The position numbers were made by a program, and so were the translations under genes. DNA of 64,000 bases, taken from Pseudomonas sp. GTDB taxonomy: Bacteria > Pseudomonadota > Gammaproteobacteria > Pseudomonadales > Pseudomonadaceae. Below the pieces are notes generated by a model that was not told the DNA's origin, searched no databases, and saw only the letters and a program-made list of their open reading frames with translations. Shown here piece after piece: positions 43,517 to 52,754 of the stretch (the stretch's first letter is position 1; every line of letters begins with the position of its first letter). The stretch lies in contig NZ_PEKX01000008.1 in NCBI RefSeq assembly GCF_002796985.1, forward strand, positions 62,001-126,000, written 5' to 3'.

Positions 43517-44513
43517 GCTTGTTGTCCTGGCCTTCGGCGTTGCCGTGCAGACGGTTCTCGTAGAGGTCGTAGGCATCGACGATGCGCTGCACCAGCGGGT
43601 GGCGCACCACGTCCTTGGACTTGAAGTGGGTGAAGCTGATGCCGGGGACGTCGCGCAGCACTTCCATCACGTGCTTCAGGCCCGAACGGGTGCCTTTGGG
43701 CAGGTCGATCTGGGTAACGTCGCCGGTGATCACCGCGGTGGAGCCGAAGCCGATCCGGGTGAGGAACATCTTCATCTGTTCCATCGTGGTGTTCTGGCTT
43801 TCGTCGAGGATGATGAAGCTGTTGCTCAGCGTGCGGCCGCGCATATAGGCCAGCGGCGCGACTTCGATCACCTGGCGCTCGATCAGCTTGGCCACGGTCT
43901 CGAAACCGAGCATTTCATACAGCGCGTCGTACAGCGGGCGCAGGTACGGGTCGATCTTCTGCGACAGGTCGCCGGGCAGGAAGCCGAGCTTCTCGCCCGC
44001 TTCCACCGCTGGGCGCACCAGCAGGATGCGGCGGATCTGCTCGCGCTCCAGGGCGTCCACCGCGCAGGCCACGGCGAGGTAGGTCTTGCCGGTACCGGCC
44101 GGGCCAATGCCGAAGTTGATGTCGTGGTCGAGGATGGCCTTCACATAGCGCTGCTGGTTGGCGCCGCGCGGGCGGATGTGCGCCTTGCGGGTCTTGAGGG
44201 TCACCAGCGGGGCGACGGGCTCGACGAACAGTTCTTCCAGGCCGGACTCCTGCAGGAACAGGTGGACCATGTCGGGAGTCAGCTCGGTGCCGTTCTGCAC
44301 TTCACGGTAGAGGCGCTGCAGCAGGTTTTCGGCCGCTTGGGTGCGCTCGGGCTCACCGACCAGTTCGAACTGGTTGCCGCGGTTGCGGATCTCGATGCCG
44401 AGGCGCTTCTCGATCTGGTGCAGGTGTTCATCGAACTGGCCGCACAGGTTGGCGAAGCTGCGGGCCTCGAAGGGCTCGAGCAGGAAACGATGGATATCCA
44501 GGGGGGCGTTCAA
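43509..44513 (-). CDS. phoH: PhoH-like ATPase
   Basis: A 334-residue protein (YbeZ type): N-terminal KH-like region, then the PhoH ATPase with Walker A GPAGTGKTYLAV, RPAVEAGEKLGFLPGDL and Walker B FIILDESQNTT. It partners with YbeY genetically and physically in several bacteria. The gene order miaB-phoH-ybeY-corC-lnt is conserved. Confidence 0.94.
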   Translation of the reverse strand: MNAPLDIHRFLLEPFEARSFANLCGQFDEHLHQIEKRLGIEIRNRGNQFELVGEPERTQAAENLLQRLYREVQNGTELTPDMVHLFLQESGLEELFVEPVAPLVTLKTRKAHIRPRGANQQRYVKAILDHDINFGIGPAGTGKTYLAVACAVDALEREQIRRILLVRPAVEAGEKLGFLPGDLSQKIDPYLRPLYDALYEMLGFETVAKLIERQVIEVAPLAYMRGRTLSNSFIILDESQNTTMEQMKMFLTRIGFGSTAVITGDVTQIDLPKGTRSGLKHVMEVLRDVPGISFTHFKSKDVVRHPLVQRIVDAYDLYENRLHGNAEGQDNKHA

Positions 44514-44617
44514 GGTGTTGTCTAAGTCGCCGTGCTCAAAAAGGGATGGTCGAAGAATAACCCCAGGCGAGCGAGTACGAAAGTTCAGTCGCCAATAGGG
44601 GGTTCATCGGATGGTTG

Positions 44618-45955
44618 TCAGTGACGTGCTTCCACCAGCGTGGCGCGCAGGGAATTGGGCAGCGCCTCGTAGATTTCCACGTCGACGAACTGGCCGATCA
44701 GACGCGGATTGTCGCAGCGGAAATTGACCACGCGGTTGTTCTCGGTGCGGCCCTGGAGCTGGCCGGGGTCGCGCTTGGCGTAGTCGGTGACGAGGATGCG
44801 CTGGACGGTGCCAACCATCCGTCGGCTGATCTCGAAGCCCTGGTGGTTCAGGCGGCTGTTGAGGGTCAGCAGGCGTTGCTTCTTCACTTCGTCCGGGGTG
44901 TCGTCCGCGAGGTCGGCGGCGGGGGTGCCCGGGCGCGAGCTGTAGATGAAAGAGAAGGAATAGTCGAAGCCGACGTCTTCCACCAGCTTCAGGGTCTGCT
45001 CGAAATCCTTCTCGGTCTCGCCGGGGAAGCCGATGATGAAGTCCGAGCTGATGCAGATGTCAGGCACCGCCGCCCTCAGCTTTCGGATGCGCGACTTGAA
45101 CTCCAGTGCGGTGTGGTTGCGCTTCATCGCCGCGAGGATACGGTCGGAGCCGGCCTGCACCGGCAGGTGGACGAACTTCACCAGTTGCGGCACTTCGGCG
45201 TGGGCCGCGATCAGCGAGTCGGAGAATTCCAGCGGGTGCGAGGTGGTGTAGCGGATGCGTTCGATGCCATCGACCTCGGCCACCACGCGGATCAGCTCGG
45301 CGAAGTCAGCGACGCGGCCATCAAAGGTCGGGCCGCGATAGCCGTTGACGTTCTGGCCCAGCAGGGTGACTTCCTTCACGCCGTTCTCGGCCAGGTGGAT
45401 CACTTCGGCCAGCACGTCGTCGAACGGTCGGCTGACTTCCTCGCCACGGGTGTAGGGCACCACGCAGAAGGTGCAGTACTTGCTGCAGCCCTCCATCACC
45501 GAAACGAAAGCGGTAGGGCCGTCGACACGCGGCTCGGGCAGGCGGTCAAACTTCTCGATTTCCGGGAAGGACACGTCCACCTGTGGTTTGCGGGTGGTGC
45601 GCGCGGCGTCGATCATCTCCGGCAGGCGGTGCAGGGTCTGTGGGCCGAACACCACGTCGACGTATGGCGCGCGCTCGCGGATCGCCGCGCCTTCCTGGCT
45701 GGCCACGCAGCCGCCGACGCCGATCACCAGGTTGGGGTTCTGCTGCTTCAGCGTGCGCCAGGCGCCCAGCTCGGAGAACACCTTCTCCTGGGCTTTTTCA
45801 CGGATCGAGCAGGTGTTGAGCAGGATGACGTCGGCCTCTTCGGCCCTCTCGGTGATTTCCAGGGCCTGGTGTTCACCCAGCAGATCGGCCATGCGCGAGC
45901 TGTCGTACTCGTTCATCTGGCAGCCGTGGGTCTGGATGAAAAGTTTCTTGGCCAT
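44618..45955 (-). CDS. miaB: tRNA-2-methylthio-N6-dimethylallyladenosine synthase
   Basis: A 445-residue radical SAM methylthiotransferase modifying i6A37 of tRNA. N-terminal UPF0004 domain (KKLFIQTHGCQMNEYDS, LLNTCSIREKA, GCVASQEG: three cluster cysteines), radical SAM motif GCSKYCTFCVVPYTRG, and a C-terminal TRAM domain. The ATG at 45955 gives the family N-terminus MAKKLF; a longer frame upstream is not supported. Confidence 0.96.
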   Translation of the reverse strand: MAKKLFIQTHGCQMNEYDSSRMADLLGEHQALEITERAEEADVILLNTCSIREKAQEKVFSELGAWRTLKQQNPNLVIGVGGCVASQEGAAIRERAPYVDVVFGPQTLHRLPEMIDAARTTRKPQVDVSFPEIEKFDRLPEPRVDGPTAFVSVMEGCSKYCTFCVVPYTRGEEVSRPFDDVLAEVIHLAENGVKEVTLLGQNVNGYRGPTFDGRVADFAELIRVVAEVDGIERIRYTTSHPLEFSDSLIAAHAEVPQLVKFVHLPVQAGSDRILAAMKRNHTALEFKSRIRKLRAAVPDICISSDFIIGFPGETEKDFEQTLKLVEDVGFDYSFSFIYSSRPGTPAADLADDTPDEVKKQRLLTLNSRLNHQGFEISRRMVGTVQRILVTDYAKRDPGQLQGRTENNRVVNFRCDNPRLIGQFVDVEIYEALPNSLRATLVEARH

Positions 45956-46030
45956 GGACTCTGTCTTGAGCTGGTTAAAAAATGACCGCGCATTATAAGC
46001 CTCGACGCCGGTCGCTACCAGCGGCGGCAC

Positions 46031-46057
46031 TTGAGGGGTGGCTGTCTATGCTATGAT
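46031..46057 (+). promoter_or_regulatory. Candidate promoter of the DUF1820 gene
   Basis: TTGAGG (46031-46036) and TATGAT (46052-46057) with a 15-base spacer, in the short divergent gap between miaB and the DUF1820 gene. Spacer slightly short. Confidence 0.4.
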
Positions 46058-46092
46058 GCGTGCCCTTTTTGCAAAGCTGTCATCCTTCGTTC

Positions 46093-46422
46093 ATGAGCAA
46101 GCGCGAGAACCCGATCTACAAGGTGGTCTTCCTCAACCAGGGCCAGGTGTACGAGATGTATGCCAAGCAGATCTACCAAAGCGATCTGTGGGGTTTCCTG
46201 GAGATCGAGGAGTTCGTCTTCGGCGAGCGTACCCAGGTGGTGGTGGACCCCAGCGAAGAGAAGCTCAAGGCGCAATTCGACGGCGTCATCCGCAGCTTCG
46301 TGCCCCTGCATTCGATCATCCGCATCGACGAAGTGGAGCGCCTGGGCACCGCGAAGATCAGCGAGGCCAAGCCCAGCGGCAACGTGATGCCGTTCCCCAT
46401 GCCGATGCCGGGCAAGGACTGA
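46093..46422 (+). CDS. DUF1820 family protein
   Basis: A 109-residue protein: MSKRENPIYKVVFLNQGQVYEMYAKQIYQ (start), LWGFLEIEEFVFGE, VPLHSIIRIDEVERLG, ending MPFPMPMPGKD. Conserved beside miaB in pseudomonads; function unknown. The start codon lacks an evident Shine-Dalgarno sequence; the upstream in-frame ATG (46060) gives a non-conserved extension. Confidence 0.9.
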   Translation: MSKRENPIYKVVFLNQGQVYEMYAKQIYQSDLWGFLEIEEFVFGERTQVVVDPSEEKLKAQFDGVIRSFVPLHSIIRIDEVERLGTAKISEAKPSGNVMPFPMPMPGKD

Positions 46423-46430
46423 GGCTTTTC

Positions 46431-46509
46431 GCAGGAGCGAGCTTGCTCGCGAACCGCCCAGCACCGTCGTCAGCCCTATAGCCCTGTTCGCGAGCAAGCT
46501 CGCTCCTAC
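46431..46509. repeat. Inverted pair of REP-like elements
   Basis: Copies at 46431-46453 and 46487-46509 in opposite orientation with the window core GGAGCGAGCTTGCTCGCGAA, between two convergent genes. Confidence 0.9.
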
Positions 46510-46532
46510 AGCGTCTGGGAGTCAGGCGTAGC

Positions 46533-47075
46533 TCAGGGCAGCGGCGAGAACGGCGAGTTGCCGGCGGTCTGCAGTTCGATCAGGTAGTTGCGGAAAATCT
46601 GGCCAAGGACCTTGGTGGCGATGTCCAGTTCGTCCTTGCTCATCTGCTCGGCGACCAGGTCGGCGCTGTCCATGGCGTCTTCGGCGCCATTAACGGCGGC
46701 CATCTTCAGCACGATATAGGCCTGCACGTTGTTGGCCTTCACGCCTTCGCCACGGAAGAACATGGTGCCCAGGCGCAATTGCGCGTCGGCGTGGCCTTGC
46801 AGCGAAGCCTTCTCGTACCAGTGCAGGGCGGCCTGGAAGTCGCGCGGAGCGCGTTCGCCGGTGTAGAAGAATTCCCCCAGTTCGAACTGTGCCTGGGCGT
46901 CGCCAGCGTTGGCGGCCTGCTGGCAACTGGCTAGAGCCTGTTGCAGCTGTTCGGGCACGGTGTTCAGGGTGCAGCGTCCGGTGGCTGGAATCAGCAGCGA
47001 GTTGCCGCCCGCCTGAGTGAACAGGGGCAGTGCGAGCAACAGGCAACCCAGCAGGGCGCGACCGGAACGGTACAT
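46533..47075 (-). CDS. Sel1-repeat periplasmic protein
   Basis: A 180-residue protein with signal peptide (ALLGCLLLALPLFTQAGG) and two to three Sel1/TPR-like units: GDAQAQFELGEFFYTGERAP, DFQAALHWYEKASLQGHADA, QLRLGTMFFRGEGVKANNVQ. Such solenoids mediate protein contacts in the periplasm. Partner unknown. Lies between the DUF1820 gene and hemL, as in P. aeruginosa. Confidence 0.85.
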   Translation of the reverse strand: MYRSGRALLGCLLLALPLFTQAGGNSLLIPATGRCTLNTVPEQLQQALASCQQAANAGDAQAQFELGEFFYTGERAPRDFQAALHWYEKASLQGHADAQLRLGTMFFRGEGVKANNVQAYIVLKMAAVNGAEDAMDSADLVAEQMSKDELDIATKVLGQIFRNYLIELQTAGNSPFSPLP

Positions 47076-47126
47076 GGGGAGAAACGGCCTCCAGAATCGG
47101 GGCGGGTAAAACCCGGCCAGCGAAAT

Positions 47127-47160
47127 GCGCCGGCCTTCACATTATGAAATAAGCCGGCGC
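47127..47160. other. Inverted repeat upstream of the Sel1 gene
   Basis: GCGCCGGC (47127-47134) and GCCGGCGC (47153-47160) flank an A+T-rich 18-base centre (contains ATTATGAAATAA). The rest of the 229-base gap to hemL holds a further hairpin (next entry) and no gene. Confidence 0.5.
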
Positions 47161-47268
47161 CTCCTTACAAAGTCTTTACCTTCTTTTCTGTTCTTTCGTC
47201 AGAAAGCAGTGACAGCGGACAGGTGGTGTAAAGCGCGAATAAAGTGCTGAAAGCATTGGGGCAGAGCG

Positions 47269-47292
47269 GAAGGCGCCCGCCCAGGCGCCTTC
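47269..47292 (-). terminator. Hairpin downstream of hemL
   Basis: A perfect 9-bp stem GAAGGCGCC / GGCGCCTTC with a 6-base loop just beyond the hemL stop. No T-tract on the minus strand, so termination would be inefficient or need other factors. Confidence 0.5.
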
Positions 47293-47304
47293 GCGGGTGG
47301 CGGC

Positions 47305-48591
47305 TTACTTGAGTGCGGCGAAAGCGCGCTCGGCGGCGTCCAGGGTCAGTTTCAGCTCGGTTTCGCCGTGGGCGATGGAGGTGAAGCCGGCCTCGAAGGC
47401 GCTCGGGGCGAGGTAGACGCCGGCGTCCAGCATCAGGTGGAAGAAGCGCTTGAAGCGTTCCGCATCGCTGGTCATCACGTCGTCGAAGGTGACGATGTCG
47501 TCGGCGCCGCTGAAGTACAGGCCGAACATCGCGGCGCCCGCCTGGGTGGTCACGAAGGGGATGCCGGCGGCGTCGGCGCGCTCCTGCAGGCCTTGCAGCA
47601 TGCGGGTGGTGTAGGTGGTCAGCTCGTCGTGGAAGCCGGGGCGGCTGATCAGGCGCAGGGTGGTCAGGCCGGCGGCCATGGCCAGCGGGTTACCCGACAG
47701 GGTGCCGGCCTGGTAGACCGGGCCGAGCGGGGAAATCTGCTCCATGATCTGACGCTTGCCGCCGAAGGCGCCCACCGGCATGCCGCCGCCGATGATCTTG
47801 CCGAAGGTCGACAGGTCCGGGGTGATGCCATAGTGCGCCTGGGCGCCGCCCAGGGCGACGCGGAAGCCCGTCATCACTTCGTCGAAGATCAGTACCACGC
47901 CATGTTTGTCGCACAGGCTGCGCAAGCCTTCGAGGAAGCCGGGGGCCGGCGGCACGCAGTTCATGTTGCCGGCGACCGGCTCGACGATGATGCAGGCCAC
48001 GTCCTTGCCGACTTCGGCCAGGGTCTTCTCGACGGCGGCGATGTCGTTGTAGGGCAGGGTCAGGGTGTGTTTGGCGAAGGCTGCCGGCACGCCCGGGGAG
48101 TTCGGTACGCCGAAGGTCAGGGCGCCGGAGCCGGCTTTCACCAGCAGGCTGTCAGAGTGGCCGTGGTAGCAGCCCTCGAACTTGATGATGCTGTCGCGGC
48201 CGGTGTAGCCGCGGGCCAGGCGGATGGCGCTCATGGTGGCTTCGGTGCCGGAGCTGACCATGCGCACCAGGTCCATGGACGGCACCAGGGAGCAGACCAG
48301 GTCGGCCATTTCCACTTCCAGCGCGGTCGGCGCGCCGTAGGACAGACCGTGGTCGAGCTGTTTACGCACTGCATCCAGCACGTCCGGGTGGCTGTGGCCT
48401 AGGATCATCGGACCCCAGGAGCCGACGTAGTCAACGTAGCGCTTGTCATCCTCGTCCACCACGTAGGCGCCTTCCGCGTGCTTGAAGAACAGCGGGGTGC
48501 CGCCGACGCTCTTGAACGCGCGCACCGGCGAGTTCACGCCGCCGGGGATGTGTTTCTGGGCATTGGCGAAAAGCGTTTCGGAACGGGACAT
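47305..48591 (-). CDS. hemL: Glutamate-1-semialdehyde 2,1-aminomutase
   Basis: A 428-residue PLP enzyme making 5-aminolevulinate in heme synthesis. N-terminal IPGGVNSPVRAFKSVGG, SSGTEATMSAIRLARGYTGR, CYHGHSDSLLVKAGSG, and the PLP-lysine region STFGKIIGGGMPVGAFGG. Likely cotranscribed after thiE (41-base gap). Confidence 0.97.
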   Translation of the reverse strand: MSRSETLFANAQKHIPGGVNSPVRAFKSVGGTPLFFKHAEGAYVVDEDDKRYVDYVGSWGPMILGHSHPDVLDAVRKQLDHGLSYGAPTALEVEMADLVCSLVPSMDLVRMVSSGTEATMSAIRLARGYTGRDSIIKFEGCYHGHSDSLLVKAGSGALTFGVPNSPGVPAAFAKHTLTLPYNDIAAVEKTLAEVGKDVACIIVEPVAGNMNCVPPAPGFLEGLRSLCDKHGVVLIFDEVMTGFRVALGGAQAHYGITPDLSTFGKIIGGGMPVGAFGGKRQIMEQISPLGPVYQAGTLSGNPLAMAAGLTTLRLISRPGFHDELTTYTTRMLQGLQERADAAGIPFVTTQAGAAMFGLYFSGADDIVTFDDVMTSDAERFKRFFHLMLDAGVYLAPSAFEAGFTSIAHGETELKLTLDAAERAFAALK

Positions 48592-48632
48592 GGTGTACCT
48601 CGCGAAGCTGTGAAGGGCTGGGCGCGGGGCGC

Positions 48633-49262
48633 TCAGCGGGTTTCGAAGAGTTGGCTGAAGGCGCGTGCGCGCTGCTCGACTTCGGCCGGGGAGTCGGCGG
48701 CGAACAGGGCGTGAATCACGGCGATCATGTCGGCACCACGGGCGATCAGCTCGGGCGCGTTATCCAGGGTCACACCGCCGATGGCCACCAGCGGCACGTT
48801 GTAGCGCGCCTTGGCCTGTTCCAGCAGGTCGAGGCTGGCGGCGGAGGCGCCGGGTTTGGTCTGGGAAGCGAAGAAGCGGCCGAAGGCGACGTAACTGGCG
48901 CCCTCGGCGATGGCTTTCTCGGCCAGGTCGAGGCTGGCGTGGCAGGTGCCGCCGATGACGGCTTCGCGGCCGAGCAGTGCGCGCGCGGCGGCCAGCGAGC
49001 CGTCGGTCTGGCCCAGGTGCACGCTGACGCCCAGGCGCGCGGCCAGTTCGGCGTCATCGTTGATCAGCAGCGTGGCGCCGTGGCGCGCGCAGAGCTCGCG
49101 CAGAGCCTCGGCTTCACGCAGGCGGCGCGAGTCGTCGCCGGACTTGTCGCGGTACTGCAGCAGTTTGGCGCCGCCTTTCAGGGCGGCTTCGACGTAGGGC
49201 AGCAGGCGGCCGCCGTCGAGCAGCTGGCTGTCGGTGATGGCGTAGAGTCCGCGCAGTTTCAT
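48633..49262 (-). CDS. thiE: Thiamine-phosphate synthase
   Basis: A 209-residue TIM-barrel enzyme joining HMP-PP and THZ-P into thiamine phosphate. LRGLYAITDSQLL at the start, LLQYRDKSGDDSRRL, LLINDDAELAARLGVSVHLG, IGGTCHASLDLA and ASYVAFGRFFAS are family motifs. The ATG at 49262 is chosen over a TTG one codon upstream. It lies 16 bases after thiD. Confidence 0.95.
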   Translation of the reverse strand: MKLRGLYAITDSQLLDGGRLLPYVEAALKGGAKLLQYRDKSGDDSRRLREAEALRELCARHGATLLINDDAELAARLGVSVHLGQTDGSLAAARALLGREAVIGGTCHASLDLAEKAIAEGASYVAFGRFFASQTKPGASAASLDLLEQAKARYNVPLVAIGGVTLDNAPELIARGADMIAVIHALFAADSPAEVEQRARAFSQLFETR

Positions 49263-49278
49263 CAAGGCCTCGATCAGA

Positions 49279-50076
49279 TCAGTTGCAGAAGTCCAGTGGC
49301 AGGCGGCGCGGCACGTACTGGCCGTGGCCGGGCGCTTCCGCGTCGCGCAGGGTGCGCCAGGTGTAGTCCAGGGCGCTGCGCACCGCGCTCACCAGTTCCT
49401 CGCCCAGGGCCAGGCGGCCGGCGAGGGTGCTCGCCAGGGTGCAGCCCGAACCGTGGTAGCTGCCGGGCAGGCGCTGGCAGGTGAAGGTGTGGCGCTGGCC
49501 ATCGCGGGTGTACAGGCGATTGTGCACTTCGGATTCGTCGCCGTGGCCGCCGGTGATCAGCAGCGTCTGGATATACGGCAGCAGCTTCTCGGCGCACTCG
49601 TCCGCCGTGCCTTCGGGCAGTTCGGCGAGGATGCGCGCTTCGGGCAGGTTCGGCGTGGCGGCTGCAGCAATCGGCAGCAGGCGTTCGCGCATGGCGTAGC
49701 CGACGTCGTCCTTGCCCAGCGAACCGCCGCCACCGGCGCGCAGCACCGGGTCGCAGACCAGCGGGATACCCGGCAGGGACTGCATGATCTCGACCACGGT
49801 GTCGACCATCTGCACCGAACCGAGCATGCCCAGCTTGACCGCGGCCACCGGCAGGTCGGCGATCACGGCGTTGGCCTGGGCCAGCACCCACTCGCGGTCG
49901 AGCACGCGGAAGTCGGAAACGTTGACGGTATCCTGAACGGTCAGCGCGGTGACGGTGGGCGCCGCGTGGCAGCCTTGGGCGATCAGGGCTTCGATATCGG
50001 CCTGCAGGCCGGCACCGCCACTGGGGTCGTGGCCGGACAGGCAGAGCACTACGGGACGGGAGGCAGGTGTTTTCAT
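49279..50076 (-). CDS. thiD: Hydroxymethylpyrimidine/phosphomethylpyrimidine kinase
   Basis: A 265-residue ribokinase-fold enzyme supplying HMP-PP for thiamine. Motifs: LSGHDPSGGAGLQADIEAL, ALTVQDTVNVS, VKLGMLGSVQMVD, VCDPVLRAGGGG, TPNLPEARIL and GSGCTLASTLAG. The ATG at 50076 gives MKTPASRPVVLC; the longer open frame reads through the intergenic region and is not native. Divergent from ladS. Confidence 0.95.
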   Translation of the reverse strand: MKTPASRPVVLCLSGHDPSGGAGLQADIEALIAQGCHAAPTVTALTVQDTVNVSDFRVLDREWVLAQANAVIADLPVAAVKLGMLGSVQMVDTVVEIMQSLPGIPLVCDPVLRAGGGGSLGKDDVGYAMRERLLPIAAAATPNLPEARILAELPEGTADECAEKLLPYIQTLLITGGHGDESEVHNRLYTRDGQRHTFTCQRLPGSYHGSGCTLASTLAGRLALGEELVSAVRSALDYTWRTLRDAEAPGHGQYVPRRLPLDFCN

Positions 50077-50166
50077 GGCGCGGGAGCTTATCACCAAAAC
50101 ACGCCGCTGAGCTGACCGAACGGTCCAATGCGCATCGCCCGGCCGCGCCCTGCCCGCATGGTCGAA

Positions 50167-50178
50167 TGCCACGTGGCA
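50167..50178. promoter_or_regulatory. 12-bp perfect palindrome between thiD and ladS
   Basis: TGCCACGTGGCA reads the same on both strands. A -10-like TAGAGT follows at 50191-50196, so the palindrome covers the expected -35 region and could be a repressor or activator site for ladS. Confidence 0.4.
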
Positions 50179-50284
50179 CAAGGCCTGTGCTAGAGTTCGC
50201 CGATTCCAACACAACGCCTCCACGGCGCGCCAAAGCAGGGGATGGGGATCTCCGGCGCAGCTGTCGGCGGTACTGCGGGGCACC

Positions 50285-52675
50285 ATGCGGCACTGGCTGA
50301 TCTTCCTGATCCTGCTCCTCCTCTCGCCAGTGGCGAGCGCCATCAGCTTCGACGAACACGTCGGGCAACTGCCGCTGGGGCGGGCGATGGATGTCTTCGA
50401 GGACGTGCGCGGCACGGCGGATATTGCCGAGATCAGCTCGCCTGCGCTGGCCGCCAGCTTCCGCCACCACGAGCGCGACGTGCTCAATGCCGGCTACTCG
50501 CGTTCGGTGTTCTGGCTGCGCCTGGACCTGGACTACCAGCCCAAGGCCTCGCACGACCCGGCCAACTGGCTGCTGGAGCTGGCCTACCCGCCGCTGGACA
50601 AGCTCGACCTCTATCTGCCCGACGGTCAGGGCGGCTTCAAGCTGGCCCAGCGCACCGGCGATACCCTGCCATTCGGCAGTCGGCCGATCCGTCAGAACAA
50701 CTACCTGTTCGACCTCAAGCTGGAGCCGGGCAAGCCGCTGCGCGTCTACCTGCGCCTGGAAAGCCAGGGCTCGATCCAGGCGCCGCTGACGCTCTGGTCG
50801 TCCAAGGCCTACCTGGAAGAGCAGCCAGGGCGCATCTATGTGCTGGGCATCATCTACGGCGTGCTGTTGGTGATGTTGATCTACAACCTGTTCATCTTCC
50901 TCAGCGTCCGCGACACCAGCTACCTGTATTACATCCTCTATATAGCCTCGTTCGGCTTCTACCAGATCTCGGTCAACGGTGCGGGCATCGAGTACTTCTG
51001 GCCCGACAGCCCCTGGTGGGCCAACGCCGCCACGCCCTTCCTGATCGGCTCGGCCGGCCTGTTCGGTTGCCAGTTCGCCCGCAGCTTCCTGCACACCCGC
51101 GAGCACAGCCTGTGGATCGACCGCATCCTGCGCGTGCTGATGGGCGTCGGCGCGCTGGTGATGGTGCTGGCGCTGACCGTCAGCTACGCCATCGCCCTGC
51201 GCCTGGCGACCTACCTGGCGCTGGCCTTCACCGTGGTGATCTTTACCGCCGGCATCGTCGCCTGGCTTCGCGGCATGCGCGTGGCGCGCTACTTCATCTT
51301 TGCCTGGAGCGCCTTCCTGCTCGGCGGGATCATCAATACGCTGATGGTGCTGGGCTTGCTGCCCAACATCTTCCTGACCATGTACGCCAGCCAGATCGGT
51401 TCGGCGCTGGAGGTCGGCCTGCTGTCCCTGGCGCTGGCGGACCGCATCAACGCCATGAAGGAAGAGCGCACGCGCATCCTCCAGGAAACCAGCCGAAAGC
51501 TGGAGCAACTGAACCTGGAGTTGGCCAGCAGCAACCGCCTGAAGGACGAATTCCTCGCCACCGTCACCCACGAGCTGCGCACGCCCATGAGTGGGGTGAT
51601 CGGCTCGCTGGAACTGATGCAGACGGTGCCCATGGACATCGAGCTGGCCCAGTACCACAAGACCGCGACCGGCTCGGCACGCGACATGATGCGCATGGTC
51701 AACGACATCCTTGCGCTGATCGAGCTGCAGGCCGGCAAGCTCTACCCGCGTCGCGAGCCGTTCAGCCTGCGCGGCCTGTGCGATGGCCTGCGCGCGCAGT
51801 ACGCGCCGCGTGCCGAAGAGCGCGGATTGCGCTTCGTCTTGCAGCTCGACGAGAGCCTGCCCGATACCCTCGAAGGCGATGCCGGCAAGCTGGCCCAGGC
51901 GCTGGGCTACCTGATCGACAATGCCATCAAGTTCACCCACCAGGGTGGCGTGCACCTGCGCGTTGGCGGTGTGCCGAACAATGAGGGGCTGGCGCTGCGC
52001 ATCGAAGTGCAGGACAGCGGCATTGGCTTCGCCACCCCGTCGGATGGTGCGCTGTACCAGCGCTTCTTCCAGCTCGATGGTTCGCTGACCCGCGAATACG
52101 GCGGCCTGGGCATCGGCCTGGCGCTGTGCCGCAAGCTGGTGGCGCTGCTCGGTGGCACGCTGAGCCATGAGTCCGTGCCGGGGCAGGGCAGCCGCTTCGC
52201 CCTCGAGCTACAGGTCGGCCGGCCGGTGCAGAGCATCGCGCCGCCGCCGCGTCGTGCGGGTGGCCAGGTGCTGCGCAGTCCGGACCAGTGCACCGTGCTG
52301 GTGGTGGAAGACAACGCCATCAACCAGTTGGTGATTCGCGGCATGCTGCTCAAGCTTGGTTACCGCGTGCGCACGGCCGACAACGGCGCCGAGGCCATCG
52401 AGTTGCTGCGTCGGGAGGGCGTCGACTGCGTGCTGCTGGACTGCCAGATGCCGGTGATGGATGGCTTCGCCACCTGCCGGGCGATCCGTACTCTGCCGCG
52501 CTGTGCAGACCTGCCGGTGCTGGCGATCACCGCCCACAGTCACAGCGGCGACCGCGAGCGCTGCCTGGCGGCGGGGATGAGCGACTACATGGCCAAGCCG
52601 GTGAAGTTCGAGGAGCTGCAGGCGCTGCTGCACGACTGGCTGCTGTGCCGGCCGGCGCTGCCTAGCCCCGCCTGA
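50285..52675 (+). CDS. ladS: LadS-type hybrid sensor histidine kinase/response regulator
   Basis: A 796-residue inner-membrane kinase: signal peptide, periplasmic 7TMR-DISMED2 domain (~25-180), 7TMR-DISM seven-helix block (~185-385), coiled coil (EERTRILQETSRKLEQLNLE), HisKA with THELRTPMSG (H429), HATPase with DNAIKF, DSGIGF and GGLGIGLAL, and a C-terminal receiver with LLDCQMPVMDG (D719). Architecture, length and position beside thiD match P. aeruginosa LadS, which acts in the GacS-GacA-Rsm switch between acute and biofilm lifestyles and senses calcium through DISMED2. Confidence 0.9.
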   Translation: MRHWLIFLILLLLSPVASAISFDEHVGQLPLGRAMDVFEDVRGTADIAEISSPALAASFRHHERDVLNAGYSRSVFWLRLDLDYQPKASHDPANWLLELAYPPLDKLDLYLPDGQGGFKLAQRTGDTLPFGSRPIRQNNYLFDLKLEPGKPLRVYLRLESQGSIQAPLTLWSSKAYLEEQPGRIYVLGIIYGVLLVMLIYNLFIFLSVRDTSYLYYILYIASFGFYQISVNGAGIEYFWPDSPWWANAATPFLIGSAGLFGCQFARSFLHTREHSLWIDRILRVLMGVGALVMVLALTVSYAIALRLATYLALAFTVVIFTAGIVAWLRGMRVARYFIFAWSAFLLGGIINTLMVLGLLPNIFLTMYASQIGSALEVGLLSLALADRINAMKEERTRILQETSRKLEQLNLELASSNRLKDEFLATVTHELRTPMSGVIGSLELMQTVPMDIELAQYHKTATGSARDMMRMVNDILALIELQAGKLYPRREPFSLRGLCDGLRAQYAPRAEERGLRFVLQLDESLPDTLEGDAGKLAQALGYLIDNAIKFTHQGGVHLRVGGVPNNEGLALRIEVQDSGIGFATPSDGALYQRFFQLDGSLTREYGGLGIGLALCRKLVALLGGTLSHESVPGQGSRFALELQVGRPVQSIAPPPRRAGGQVLRSPDQCTVLVVEDNAINQLVIRGMLLKLGYRVRTADNGAEAIELLRREGVDCVLLDCQMPVMDGFATCRAIRTLPRCADLPVLAITAHSHSGDRERCLAAGMSDYMAKPVKFEELQALLHDWLLCRPALPSPA

Positions 52676-52754
52676 GTTGAGGTCGGGTTCTGCTTGGGAG
52701 CGGGCTGCGTCCGCAATAGCTCCGTGCGGTGCGGTGCGGTGCCGTGCCGTTCTG

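Noticed and set aside
50170..50196. Sigma-54 promoter before ladS (TGGCAC ... GC)
   Set aside because: The GG-to-GC distance is 12 rather than 10 bases, so it fails the -24/-12 rule.
49274..52168. A 964-residue minus-strand open frame
   Set aside because: It runs antisense through ladS and thiD; composition is the low-complexity Gln/Arg/Ala pattern of G+C-rich shadow frames, while ladS and thiD show complete domain motifs.
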